Positions 7,680 through 14,925 of a stretch of DNA of 64,000 nt are shown piece by piece. How positions within the stretch are numbered: position 1 is the first letter of the stretch; each line of letters starts with the position of its first letter. The stretch comes from Fimbriimonas sp. (GTDB lineage Bacteria; Armatimonadota; Fimbriimonadia; Fimbriimonadales; Fimbriimonadaceae). The notes below the pieces were generated by a model, which saw only the letters and a list, made by a program, of their open reading frames with translations, was not told the DNA's origin and searched no databases. The stretch spans positions 31,672-95,671 of the forward strand of contig JARLGV010000067.1 in the NCBI GenBank assembly GCA_031292555.1, written 5' to 3'. A program made the translations under genes and the position numbers.

Positions 7680-8885
7680 ATGATTCCCTTACCTAAAGGC
7701 TTTACCGTGGCTGGAGTCCGATGCGGGCTCAAGAACAAACGAAACGACCTCGGTCTGATCGTTTCCGACCGGCCGGCGCTCTCCGCCGGCGTGTTTACGA
7801 CCAATCACGTGCGTGCATCGTGCGTGGATTACTCGCGACGCGTCGTTTCGAAGGGGCATGTCCGAGCCATCGTCGTCAACAGCGGAAACGCCAACTGCTG
7901 TACCGGCGTTCAAGGCGAACGCGATACCGCCCGGATGGCGGAATTAGTGGGCAAGGAGTTGTCGGTCGATCCCGAACTGATCGCGGTCGGCTCAACCGGC
8001 ATAATCGGCCACCTTCTCGACATGGCGAAAGTCGAGCGCGGAGTAAGGGAAGCGGCTCAGAAGCTCGGAGTGGACGCTCACGCGTTCATGGACGCGATCC
8101 TGACCACCGACCTAGTCGAGAAATGGGCCTGGGTTCAACCCGACAACCTAGAAGTGGTTTCACCCCACTCGCTGACGCCTCGAACGCCTGACACCGACCA
8201 TAACGGTCTCATGATCGGGTTTGTGAAGGGCTCCGGCATGATCGCTCCGAATATGGCGACTATGCTTGGGTACGTCATCACCGATTTGGATGTCGAGGGA
8301 CTCGACGTACAGGCCATCCTAAAGCGGGTCGCCGACAACAGCTTCAACTGCATGACGGTGGACAGCGATACGTCGACGAACGACATGCTGATCGTTCTTG
8401 CCAACGGCGGCTCCGGCGTCAAGGCCGATGAGGCGGCTTTCGAGCAAGCGCTCGGACTGGTCTGCACGTCTCTCGCCAAGCAGGTCGCGCGGGACGGAGA
8501 GGGGGCAACCAAGCTTGTCGAGATCCGGGTGACCGGCACCGAGAACCCGAAGAAGATCGCGCGGTCGATCGGCGACTCCCCGCTGGTGAAGACCGCGATG
8601 TTTGGCTGCGATCCCAACTGGGGCCGGATCCTGATGGCGGCAGGAAAGTGCGGCGTTCCGTTCCAGCCCAGTGACGTCAAGCTTTCGATCATCGCCGCCG
8701 ACGAGGAGCACTTGTTGTTCGAAGAGGGCGCGCCTGCGTCATTCGATCCCAAGCGGGTGTCCTCCGCTCTGAAGTCGGACCATGTCGTGATCGACCTTCG
8801 GCTCGGAGATGGCGAGACGGCAACCATCTACACGTGCGACTTCGGCTATGGATACGTCCGCATTAACGCCGAATATCACACGTGA
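7680..8885 (+). CDS. argJ: bifunctional glutamate N-acetyltransferase / N-acetylglutamate synthase
   Basis: ArgJ transfers acetyl between acetylornithine and glutamate, recycling the acetyl group. The protein is made as a precursor that cleaves itself between Ala and Thr in a conserved A-T-M-L motif. That motif is visible as NMATMLGYVITD (about residue 190), so alpha and beta chains are expected. KGSGMIAPN precedes it and the DTSTNDM and CDPNWGRI segments are conserved. The frame is open to 7656, overlapping argC; ATG 7680 gives the usual MIPLPKGFTVAGVRCG start. The 3' end overlaps the convergent hydrolase gene by 10 nt. Confidence 0.95.
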   Translation: MIPLPKGFTVAGVRCGLKNKRNDLGLIVSDRPALSAGVFTTNHVRASCVDYSRRVVSKGHVRAIVVNSGNANCCTGVQGERDTARMAELVGKELSVDPELIAVGSTGIIGHLLDMAKVERGVREAAQKLGVDAHAFMDAILTTDLVEKWAWVQPDNLEVVSPHSLTPRTPDTDHNGLMIGFVKGSGMIAPNMATMLGYVITDLDVEGLDVQAILKRVADNSFNCMTVDSDTSTNDMLIVLANGGSGVKADEAAFEQALGLVCTSLAKQVARDGEGATKLVEIRVTGTENPKKIARSIGDSPLVKTAMFGCDPNWGRILMAAGKCGVPFQPSDVKLSIIAADEEHLLFEEGAPASFDPKRVSSALKSDHVVIDLRLGDGETATIYTCDFGYGYVRINAEYHT

Positions 8886-9790
8886 GTCTTTGAGTTCGCC
8901 GGCAGTTTCGCCGGCGGCGCCACTGTGTCGGCAATCGCTTTCAAGGCCTGCAAGTAGGCTTTGCGCGCCACCGTAAAGCACTGGGCGTGTTGAGCTCCCG
9001 GCACAATCCAAAGTCGGCAATGGGCGGCATCCGAGAGTTGACGGGCGTGGGACATCGGGATGAGCACGTCGTCGCCGCCTTGAATGACGAGCGCGGGCTT
9101 CGTCCACTTCGCCGCCGAGTTCAGCGGAACGATGTCGGATGGGTTCAAGTGGTCCATTGCACTTGCGAACCAGATCATGGGGCGCAAGGTGACTGACGAA
9201 CCAGGGATCTTCCGGTTGAGCCAGTTGTTCATCGCCTCGTCGAATCGGGCATAGGCGCCCTCCGTCACGACGGCGTCGACGGTTGGATCTTGCTCCGAAG
9301 CGATCCAGGACGCGGCGCCGCCCATCGAGACGCCGCAAAGCACGATCTTCGGTGGCGTCCGGTACTTGGTGCGGACCCACCGGACGGTGTCGACAATCGT
9401 GTGAGCCTCGGTTAGGCCGAATCCGACTGAGTTCTCGCGGCTTGCTTCTTGGCCGGGCATGCATGGCGCCACGCATTCGAAGCCCATCTTGGGTAGCGCC
9501 AGCATTAGGTCGGACCAACTCTCGCGCGTGCCGCCATAGCCGTACGCCAGGACAAAGACGACCGGCCTACCCACGCCGCCGGCGATTCGGGGCGATACCC
9601 AAGCAGGAATGCTCGCATGAGATCCAGGTAGGTCGACCTGCCTCACCCAGGTCGGGGCGGTGACCTTCTGCCTTGCCGGATGGATGTATGTGTAGGCCAG
9701 ATAGGCGCAAACGGCCAGATAGAGACCGCCGTAGAACGCGAGTCGAAAAAGGATGCTACGCCAGGATATTTTCCGCCGAATCAACCGCAT
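8876..9790 (-). CDS. alpha/beta hydrolase, membrane-anchored
   Basis: A 304-residue protein with a basic start and one membrane segment (about residues 13-33), then an alpha/beta hydrolase domain. The nucleophile elbow is GVSMGGA (Ser about 176), an acid is probably in IQGGDDVLIP, and the histidine is in PGAQHAQC near the end. This arrangement fits the BAAT/Abhydrolase type of esterase or peptidase that faces the periplasm. It is the last gene of the accB-to-folD operon and its start overlaps the folD end by 35 nt. Its stop overlaps convergent argJ. Substrate unknown. Confidence 0.85.
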   Translation of the reverse strand: MRLIRRKISWRSILFRLAFYGGLYLAVCAYLAYTYIHPARQKVTAPTWVRQVDLPGSHASIPAWVSPRIAGGVGRPVVFVLAYGYGGTRESWSDLMLALPKMGFECVAPCMPGQEASRENSVGFGLTEAHTIVDTVRWVRTKYRTPPKIVLCGVSMGGAASWIASEQDPTVDAVVTEGAYARFDEAMNNWLNRKIPGSSVTLRPMIWFASAMDHLNPSDIVPLNSAAKWTKPALVIQGGDDVLIPMSHARQLSDAAHCRLWIVPGAQHAQCFTVARKAYLQALKAIADTVAPPAKLPANSKTHV

Positions 9791-10610
9791 TGCTCAAGAG
9801 ACTCGCTACCGTCATCGGTCCTACGCCCCCCGGAACGGGAGTGATCCACGCCGCAACTTCCTTGGCGGACTCGAATTCGACATCGCCGACATCCCACTTA
9901 CGGCCCTCCACTTTGTTGTAGCCGGCGTCGATCACGATCGCGCCCGGCTTGATCCAATCGCCTTTGATCATTTCTGCTTTTCCGACGGCTGCGACCAAGA
10001 TGTCCGCCTCACGGCACAGGTCGGGTAGGTCGACCGTTCGGGAATGGGCGATCGTCACGGTCGCATGCTTCTGCAGCAGCATTAAGGCGGCCGGCTTGCC
10101 AAGGATGACGGACCGGCCCACGACAACCGCTTTCTTGCCCTTCAGCTCCATGCCGTAGTGCTCAAGCAGCTTCATGATCCCGAGCGGAGTCGCGCATCGG
10201 AATCCGGGCAGGTCGGCCACCAGCCGACCAAGCGATGCGGGGGAGATCCCGTCGACGTCCTTCTCCGAACCGAGGGCGATGAGCGCCTCCTGCTCGTCGA
10301 GGTGTTTGGGCAACGGATGCTGGAGCAAGATGCCATGTACATCAGGATTGGCGTTAAGTTCGGCGATCTTGTCCAGAAGCTCCTGCTGGGTCGTGTTCTC
10401 GTCGACCGGGAAGCTCTGGCCCGTCATCCCTGCCTTTTCCGCCCAAAGATGCTTCATCCGGACGTAGGAGAGGCTCGCCGGGTCGTGCGCGGCGACCAAC
10501 ACGTCGAGGCGAGGGATGACTCCCTTCTCCCGCAAGGAAAGGACCCGCTCCTTCAGCGATTCTCGAACGACTTTCGATAAGGCAAGGCCATCCAGTATCT
10601 GTGCACTCAA
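9756..10610 (-). CDS. folD: methylenetetrahydrofolate dehydrogenase / cyclohydrolase
   Basis: FolD interconverts 5,10-methylene-, methenyl- and 10-formyl-tetrahydrofolate with NADP. The catalytic Lys lies in SYVRMKHLWAEKAG (Y-x-x-x-K), with the QHPLPKHLDE, VVVGRSVILGKPAA and TPVPGGVGPMTVA signatures. The frame is open to 10760, but the conserved protein begins LSAQILDG. A TTG at 10610, preceded by GGAGAA 8 nt upstream and lying 1 nt after the nusB stop, is the natural start (284 residues). It is translationally linked to nusB. Confidence 0.95.
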   Translation of the reverse strand: MSAQILDGLALSKVVRESLKERVLSLREKGVIPRLDVLVAAHDPASLSYVRMKHLWAEKAGMTGQSFPVDENTTQQELLDKIAELNANPDVHGILLQHPLPKHLDEQEALIALGSEKDVDGISPASLGRLVADLPGFRCATPLGIMKLLEHYGMELKGKKAVVVGRSVILGKPAALMLLQKHATVTIAHSRTVDLPDLCREADILVAAVGKAEMIKGDWIKPGAIVIDAGYNKVEGRKWDVGDVEFESAKEVAAWITPVPGGVGPMTVASLLSNAVDSAENILA

Positions 10611-10611
10611 C

Positions 10612-11208
10612 TTAAATGTTCTCCGTATTCGGCGGAATCTCGCGCTCTCCCGATCGCAGCTTCCACGTGCCATATTTCGCTGCGAAGTCGGCCTCTTTCG
10701 ATCCTTCCTGGACCACGATTTCTTCGATCTCCGGTTCCGGATCCTCGATGATCGGCTCATCGCCTTCCGGGGGCGCCAGGGCAGGATCCCAGGTTGCCTT
10801 CGGGCTTTGCTTGAGCAGTTGGCCCAGAACGCCGTTCACGAATTTGCCGCTTTCGGCGGTGCTGTACCGCTTGGCGATCTCGATGGCTTCGTCGATTGTC
10901 ACGGCCGGCGGGATTTCGGGAACCTCGAAGAGCTCATATGCGGCGACTCGAAGGACGTTGCGGTCGACGGCCGCGATACGCATGAAGTCGTAATCGTGAA
11001 TCAACGACGCGAGCGCCCGGTCGAGATCCGGAAGACACTTCCGGGAGCCTACGATCAGCCGCTCCGCGTACGCCGCGATATCTGGTGCGAGCTTCGCTTC
11101 CTCCAAAGTTATGCGAAGTGCGTCCGCCACCTCGGCATGCCCCAGTTCGATTTCATAGAGAGCTCGCATGGCCGCCTCGCGTGCCTTGCGTTTTGAGCGT
11201 ACTGCCAC
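10612..11208 (-). CDS. nusB: transcription antitermination factor NusB
   Basis: NusB binds boxA RNA with S10 in rRNA antitermination. The helical fold is recognised from RSKRKAREAAMRALYEIELGH at the start and the DRNVLRVAAYELFEVPEIPPAVTIDEAIEIAKRYSTAESGKFVNGVLGQL-type core, of which the E-x-PPAVxIDEAIEIAK and FVNGVLG parts are diagnostic. The start is a GTG at 11208, 14 nt after the accC stop with GAGGGA before it; the frame is open much further but the upstream residues belong to the antisense shadow of accC. An acidic C-terminal extension of about 55 residues (EGDEPIIEDPEPEIEEIVV...) goes beyond the ordinary NusB length. Confidence 0.93.
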   Translation of the reverse strand: MAVRSKRKAREAAMRALYEIELGHAEVADALRITLEEAKLAPDIAAYAERLIVGSRKCLPDLDRALASLIHDYDFMRIAAVDRNVLRVAAYELFEVPEIPPAVTIDEAIEIAKRYSTAESGKFVNGVLGQLLKQSPKATWDPALAPPEGDEPIIEDPEPEIEEIVVQEGSKEADFAAKYGTWKLRSGEREIPPNTENI

Positions 11209-11221
11209 TAAATGAGGTCCC

Positions 11222-12577
11222 TCACTGCTCGTCACCCGATAAGAACTTGGGGACGTATCCGGTGTCGAATTCGCCCGATATATAACCTTCCGACTCCACG
11301 AGGCGGCGGAGGAACGGGATATTGGTCGAGATTCCGCTGACTTCGAACTCTCGCAACGCGACCTGCAATTTGGCAACCGCTTCCGTGCGGTCGTCGCCCC
11401 GCACGATGAGCTTCGCCAAAAGCGGGTCGTAGTAGGGGCTAACGGAGAACCCGGCATAGCAGTGAGTCTCCATGCGTACGCCTCGCCCGCCTGGAACGCG
11501 CCAGCCCTGGATGCAGCCGGTACTCGGGGCGAAGTCCCGCTCCGGGTCCTGGGCGGTGATTCTAGCCTCAATCGCATGTCCCCTGATCCGAACATCGTCC
11601 TGTGTGAGCATCAGGGGCATCCCGCTCGCTATTTCCAGCATTAGGTGGACAAGGTCGATTCCGGTCACCTCCTCGGTAATTGGATGCTCGACCTGGAGAC
11701 GGGTGTTCATTTCGAGGAAGTAATAGTTGAAGTCGGAGTCGACGAGGAACTCGACTGTTCCAGCATTTTGGTATCCGACGCTTGACGCAACCTTCACGGC
11801 CGATACACCCATTGCCTTTCGGACGTCTTCCGGCAGACCTGAATAGGGCGCCTCCTCGACGATCTTCTGGTGGCGCAAATTCTGGATGGAGCATTCACGC
11901 TCGCCCAAGTGGATCATATTGCCAAACGAATCGCCGATCACTTGGATCTCAACGTGTCGTGGCGCAACCACGCACTTCTCGATAAGGATTTCATCAGAGC
12001 CAAAACTAGCTTGCGCTTCCGCCTGTGCCGTCTTCCACAGTCCAGCCAACTCATCGGGGGCATCAACGCGCCGAATGCCCCGTCCTCCGCCACCAGCCAC
12101 CGCTTTGAGGAGTACGGGGTAGCCGATCTCCTCTGCCACGATCAGGGCGTCGGTCTCGTTCGGAACCGCGCCGTCGCTTCCCGGGACGACGGGACAGCCT
12201 ACTGCGATCGCCGCTTTCTTGGCGCTCGCCTTATCGCCCATCGCTTCGATGGCACGAGTCGGCGGACCTACGAATTTGATTCCAAGCGATTCGAGAGCGA
12301 CCGCGAAGTTAGCCCGCTCACTGAAATAGCCGTAGCCGGGATGTACGGCCTCGGCGCCCGAGATCTGGCACGCCATCAGCACGTTGGCCAAATTCAGATA
12401 AGAATCGGTGTTGGCCCCTGCTCCAACGCAAATCGCCTCGTCGGCAAGCTTCACGTGTAGGCTTTCGCGATCGGCCTCTGAAAATATCGCGACGCTTTTG
12501 ATGCCCTTTTCACGACACCCTCGAATCACGCGACACGCGATCTCTCCACGATTGGCGATGAGGACCTTACTAAGCAT
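11222..12577 (-). CDS. accC: acetyl-CoA carboxylase, biotin carboxylase subunit
   Basis: AccC carboxylates biotin on the BCCP using ATP and bicarbonate, the first half of malonyl-CoA formation. The 451 residues match the family: KVLIANRGEIACRVIR at the N-terminus, the GGGGRGIR glycine-rich ATP loop, the EMNTRLQVEHPITEEVTG catalytic segment and GHAIEARI. The start at 12577 is fixed by a TGATG overlap with the preceding gene's stop. It lies in the order accB-like, pseudopilin-like, accC, nusB, folD. The adjacent BCCP homologue lacks the biotin lysine, so the true biotinylated partner is probably elsewhere in the genome. Confidence 0.96.
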   Translation of the reverse strand: MLSKVLIANRGEIACRVIRGCREKGIKSVAIFSEADRESLHVKLADEAICVGAGANTDSYLNLANVLMACQISGAEAVHPGYGYFSERANFAVALESLGIKFVGPPTRAIEAMGDKASAKKAAIAVGCPVVPGSDGAVPNETDALIVAEEIGYPVLLKAVAGGGGRGIRRVDAPDELAGLWKTAQAEAQASFGSDEILIEKCVVAPRHVEIQVIGDSFGNMIHLGERECSIQNLRHQKIVEEAPYSGLPEDVRKAMGVSAVKVASSVGYQNAGTVEFLVDSDFNYYFLEMNTRLQVEHPITEEVTGIDLVHLMLEIASGMPLMLTQDDVRIRGHAIEARITAQDPERDFAPSTGCIQGWRVPGGRGVRMETHCYAGFSVSPYYDPLLAKLIVRGDDRTEAVAKLQVALREFEVSGISTNIPFLRRLVESEGYISGEFDTGYVPKFLSGDEQ

Positions 12578-12957
12578 CAATAACTCTCGTGGCCGGGATG
12601 CGGACACGTCACTTTGCCGGTGGTGGGGTCGTATCGATACTTCTCACCGCCGATCGGGCACTTGTAGAAATCGCTCCCCAACTTCGTTTCTTCGAGCGTG
12701 TCGGGGTATTTGTCGTCATTGTTGGTCTGGGAGATGATCAACGCTTGGCGTACCTGTGCCAGATTGCTTTGGCAAACAGCGTCTTTGGCGTCGTACTTCA
12801 CCTGCCCCATAATGGTCGTGCCCTTGCCATCTTTGCGCGGCGTCACTCCTTTTCCGCCGAAGGCGCCACTTCCCTTGAAGAGAGCCACGGCAAGGATCGC
12901 CATCAGTGCGATCGTGATCAGTGTTCCCGCCAGTGTATTTCCGCGTTCTTGTTTCAT
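12577..12957 (-). CDS. pseudopilin-like protein between accB and accC
   Basis: A 126-residue protein with a prepilin-like N-terminus: short basic leader MKQERG, then NTLAGTLITIALMAILAVAL. The glycine at the cleavage site and the hydrophobic helix are present, but the position corresponding to Glu+5 is Gly. The rest is a small globular region with QVRQALIISQTNNDDKYPDTLEE, typical of GspG-like pseudopilins, and a Cys pair in DFYKCPIGGEKYRYD...VTCPHPGH that may bind metal or form a disulfide. It overlaps accB-like by 4 nt and accC by 1 nt, so it is firmly in the operon. Why a secretion- or pilus-type protein sits inside an acc operon is unclear. Confidence 0.8.
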   Translation of the reverse strand: MKQERGNTLAGTLITIALMAILAVALFKGSGAFGGKGVTPRKDGKGTTIMGQVKYDAKDAVCQSNLAQVRQALIISQTNNDDKYPDTLEETKLGSDFYKCPIGGEKYRYDPTTGKVTCPHPGHESY

Positions 12958-13352
12958 GCCTTCACCTTCGCCAATACCTGTCCGTATTCTACGGCTTGCC
13001 CTGGTTGGACCAAAACTTCGACGACTTCTCCCGTAACCTTGGATTCAACGTCGTTTGCCAGACCCAGTGCAGTGACCACCGCCACGACTTCGCCGGCTTC
13101 CACGTTGGCGCCGACCTTTAGCGGCTGCTTCGCCTCGCGATAATAGCCGACAAGTGTGGACGTGATGGTCAAGGCTGCCGGTTCGGACGTCCCATCCATG
13201 TCGCATGAAGCCTGCTTTTTGCCCTTCTTCGGGCCGGGATCGAGTTTCGCGGAAAAACTGTTATCGCCTATCCCAAGTTCCACTTCGGCGAACCCATGTT
13301 GGCGCGCCACGGTCAATGCGTGCCGGACAAGTTTGGGATCGAGCTGCGCCAT
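12954..13352 (-). CDS. biotin carboxyl carrier protein homologue lacking the biotin lysine
   Basis: A 132-residue protein with AccB architecture: an N-terminal segment starting MAQLDPKLVRHALTVARQHG, a charged linker and a C-terminal biotinyl-like domain (about residues 60-132; TSTLVGYYREAKQPLKVGA, then SKVTGEVVEVLVQPGQAVEYGQ). In true BCCP the hairpin reads E-A-M-K-M/L-M-N-x-I-E-A. Here the codons give T-A-L-G-L-A-N-D-V-E-S, so the acceptor Lys is Gly and both flanking Met are lost. It therefore cannot be biotinylated at the standard site. Position, length and the following accC argue that it descends from accB. It may be a BADC-like regulator of ACCase (such proteins are known in plants) or a structural subunit. 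Confidence 0.88.
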   Translation of the reverse strand: MAQLDPKLVRHALTVARQHGFAEVELGIGDNSFSAKLDPGPKKGKKQASCDMDGTSEPAALTITSTLVGYYREAKQPLKVGANVEAGEVVAVVTALGLANDVESKVTGEVVEVLVQPGQAVEYGQVLAKVKA

Positions 13353-13385
13353 CGGACGACGAGTTTACCAGGAGCCACCTTGAAC

Positions 13386-13427
13386 AATAAAAAATGGGAC
13401 GCTCGCGTGAGGGTCATGGAGCGTCCC
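13386..13427 (-). terminator. terminator-like hairpin in the accB leader (minus strand)
   Basis: A perfect 9-bp stem (GGGACGCTC/GAGCGTCCC, arms 13396-13404 and 13419-13427) is followed on the minus strand by ATTTTTTATTG. This is a convincing intrinsic terminator oriented toward accB and lying only 34 nt before its ATG. No minus-strand gene lies immediately upstream, so it is either an attenuator in the accB-operon leader or the end of a small RNA starting somewhere in 13430-13650. Confidence 0.7.
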
Positions 13428-13656
13428 GGAGAGGAGTTTGTCTAGGTGTGCGGTCGTTTCTCTTACGACTCTCTTTGATAGATGAGACATTGGGCCATGG
13501 CCGTACGTTCCTTAAAGAAGTCGTGCTTAGGGGTGTTTTGCCTTAAACGAAACTTAATTCAGCAAGAATCACTTCTCTGACGTTCGTCATAGCAAACTCA
13601 AATGGGCCTGACGGACGCTTGCCGGTCCCAGGTGCAACCCAAGGCCCGCTCGGGCG

Positions 13657-13662
13657 TACCAT
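13657..13662 (+). promoter_or_regulatory. TANNNT element for leaderless start of M48 gene
   Basis: TACCAT followed by 7 nt and then ATG 13670. This spacing would place the transcription start at or next to the start codon. Weak on its own; see the leaderless finding. Confidence 0.3.
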
Positions 13663-13669
13663 ACAGCAA

Positions 13670-14536
13670 ATGGCAGAGCGCAAGATTCTCACGGGCCTCA
13701 CGGCAGAGGCGTTCACATCGGATGCGGATCGATGGGCGCTGGACAAACTCAAGAAAGTCCCGCTCCTCCCCTTGGTCGTGTCGAAGTTCTACGAGTATGG
13801 GGTCGACCGTTGGTTTTACTGCTACAACATGAGCATGTCGGTCCGTTGCGGTCCGAACCAGTACCCGACCCTCCATCGCATTCTCCAGGAATCTTGCCGG
13901 GTGCTCGACATGCCGGAACCTGAACTCTACATCAGCAGCAACCCGTTCCCGAACGCGTTTGCCGGAGGCGTCGAAAGACCCTATATCACGTTGAGGAGTT
14001 CCATGGTCAACACGATGACTGACGACCAGCTCTATCACCTGATCGGCCACGAACTCGGGCATATCAAGGCGAACCACGTGCTGTATTTCTCTGTGGCGAG
14101 CATTATGTTCCCCCTCTTGGAGCTACTCGGAAAGCATACGCTTGGGGCAACCGACATGGCGACCTACGCTCTGGTGCTCGCCATGTACGAATGGTCCCGC
14201 CAGGCCGAGTTCTCGGCCGACCGTGCCGGATTGCTGACGTGCCAGTCTCTCCAGACCAGCATCGACGCCGAGATCTCGCTAACCGCCGGCCCCAACCGGC
14301 TGTCTCACGAGATGAGCCGCGAGGCGTTCATGGATCAGGCCCGGGCGTATCAGGACGCCGAGCCCCTCGACAAGCTTGGAAAGGTCCTGCTCTTTGCCTT
14401 GATAGGCAAAACGTTCACGCATCCGATGCCGGTTCACCGCGCGCAGCAACTTGAGAACTGGGTCCTCGGTGGCGCCTATGACCGAATCCTTGCCGGCGAC
14501 TACCCCGGGGCACCCAGAGCCGCTGCAACGGCGTAG
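13670..14536 (+). CDS. M48 family zinc metallopeptidase
   Basis: The protein of about 288 residues carries the zinc motif HELGH (about residues 127-131) and a downstream EFSADRAG segment that supplies the third ligand (E-x-x-x-D). A hydrophobic pair flanks the motif (YFSVASIMFPLLELLG), as in the Ste24/HtpX-like M48 family. It probably degrades membrane or misfolded proteins. An upstream in-frame ATG at 13619 adds 17 residues without similarity; I prefer 13670 because of a TACCAT element 7 nt upstream and no ribosome-binding site at either start. The C-terminus includes THPMPVHRAQQLENW, which is typical of the family. It is an isolated gene with a terminator about 100 nt downstream. Confidence 0.9.
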   Translation: MAERKILTGLTAEAFTSDADRWALDKLKKVPLLPLVVSKFYEYGVDRWFYCYNMSMSVRCGPNQYPTLHRILQESCRVLDMPEPELYISSNPFPNAFAGGVERPYITLRSSMVNTMTDDQLYHLIGHELGHIKANHVLYFSVASIMFPLLELLGKHTLGATDMATYALVLAMYEWSRQAEFSADRAGLLTCQSLQTSIDAEISLTAGPNRLSHEMSREAFMDQARAYQDAEPLDKLGKVLLFALIGKTFTHPMPVHRAQQLENWVLGGAYDRILAGDYPGAPRAAATA

Positions 14537-14641
14537 GTGTGGGGCAGAGGTTTTGAGAAGTTGAGTCTGGAGTAGCGGAGCATTGCGCTAATCGGACTGG
14601 GCGCCCTGGCGCCGTCGTTCTGTGACCTATTCCGGCGTAGC

Positions 14642-14671
14642 CCGGTAGCGGACCGCTTCACCGGCGTTTTT
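14642..14671 (+). terminator. rho-independent terminator after the M48 gene
   Basis: The hairpin CCGGT-a-GCGG-a-CCGC-ttc-ACCGG is followed by CGTTTTTG. The remaining gap to 14925 shows no gene; the stretch just before the next start is pyrimidine-rich. Confidence 0.6.
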
Positions 14672-14925
14672 GCCCGCTTGCGCCTGTGCACGGACGGCGC
14701 GGCGTGTTGGCGCCTGCCAATGTGCCATTAGCAGCCATTCCATCCACAGCGTTGGTGGATAATCAACTCAAAGATCCACATCTCCCTGTCTCTTCTCCCA
14801 TTCCGCCTATCCATCCCACGAACACTGGGTGACGCAACGGAGGCTTGGGCTAAGGGCCAGTTGTGGCTCCAACCATACTCCAGCTCTCCATCTCTTCAAA
14901 GCACCTCCCCCTTCCAAAACACCTC

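Noticed and set aside
13365..13490. 41-residue minus-strand ORF upstream of accB
   Set aside because: It reads straight through the terminator hairpin and lacks a good ribosome-binding site; probably chance.
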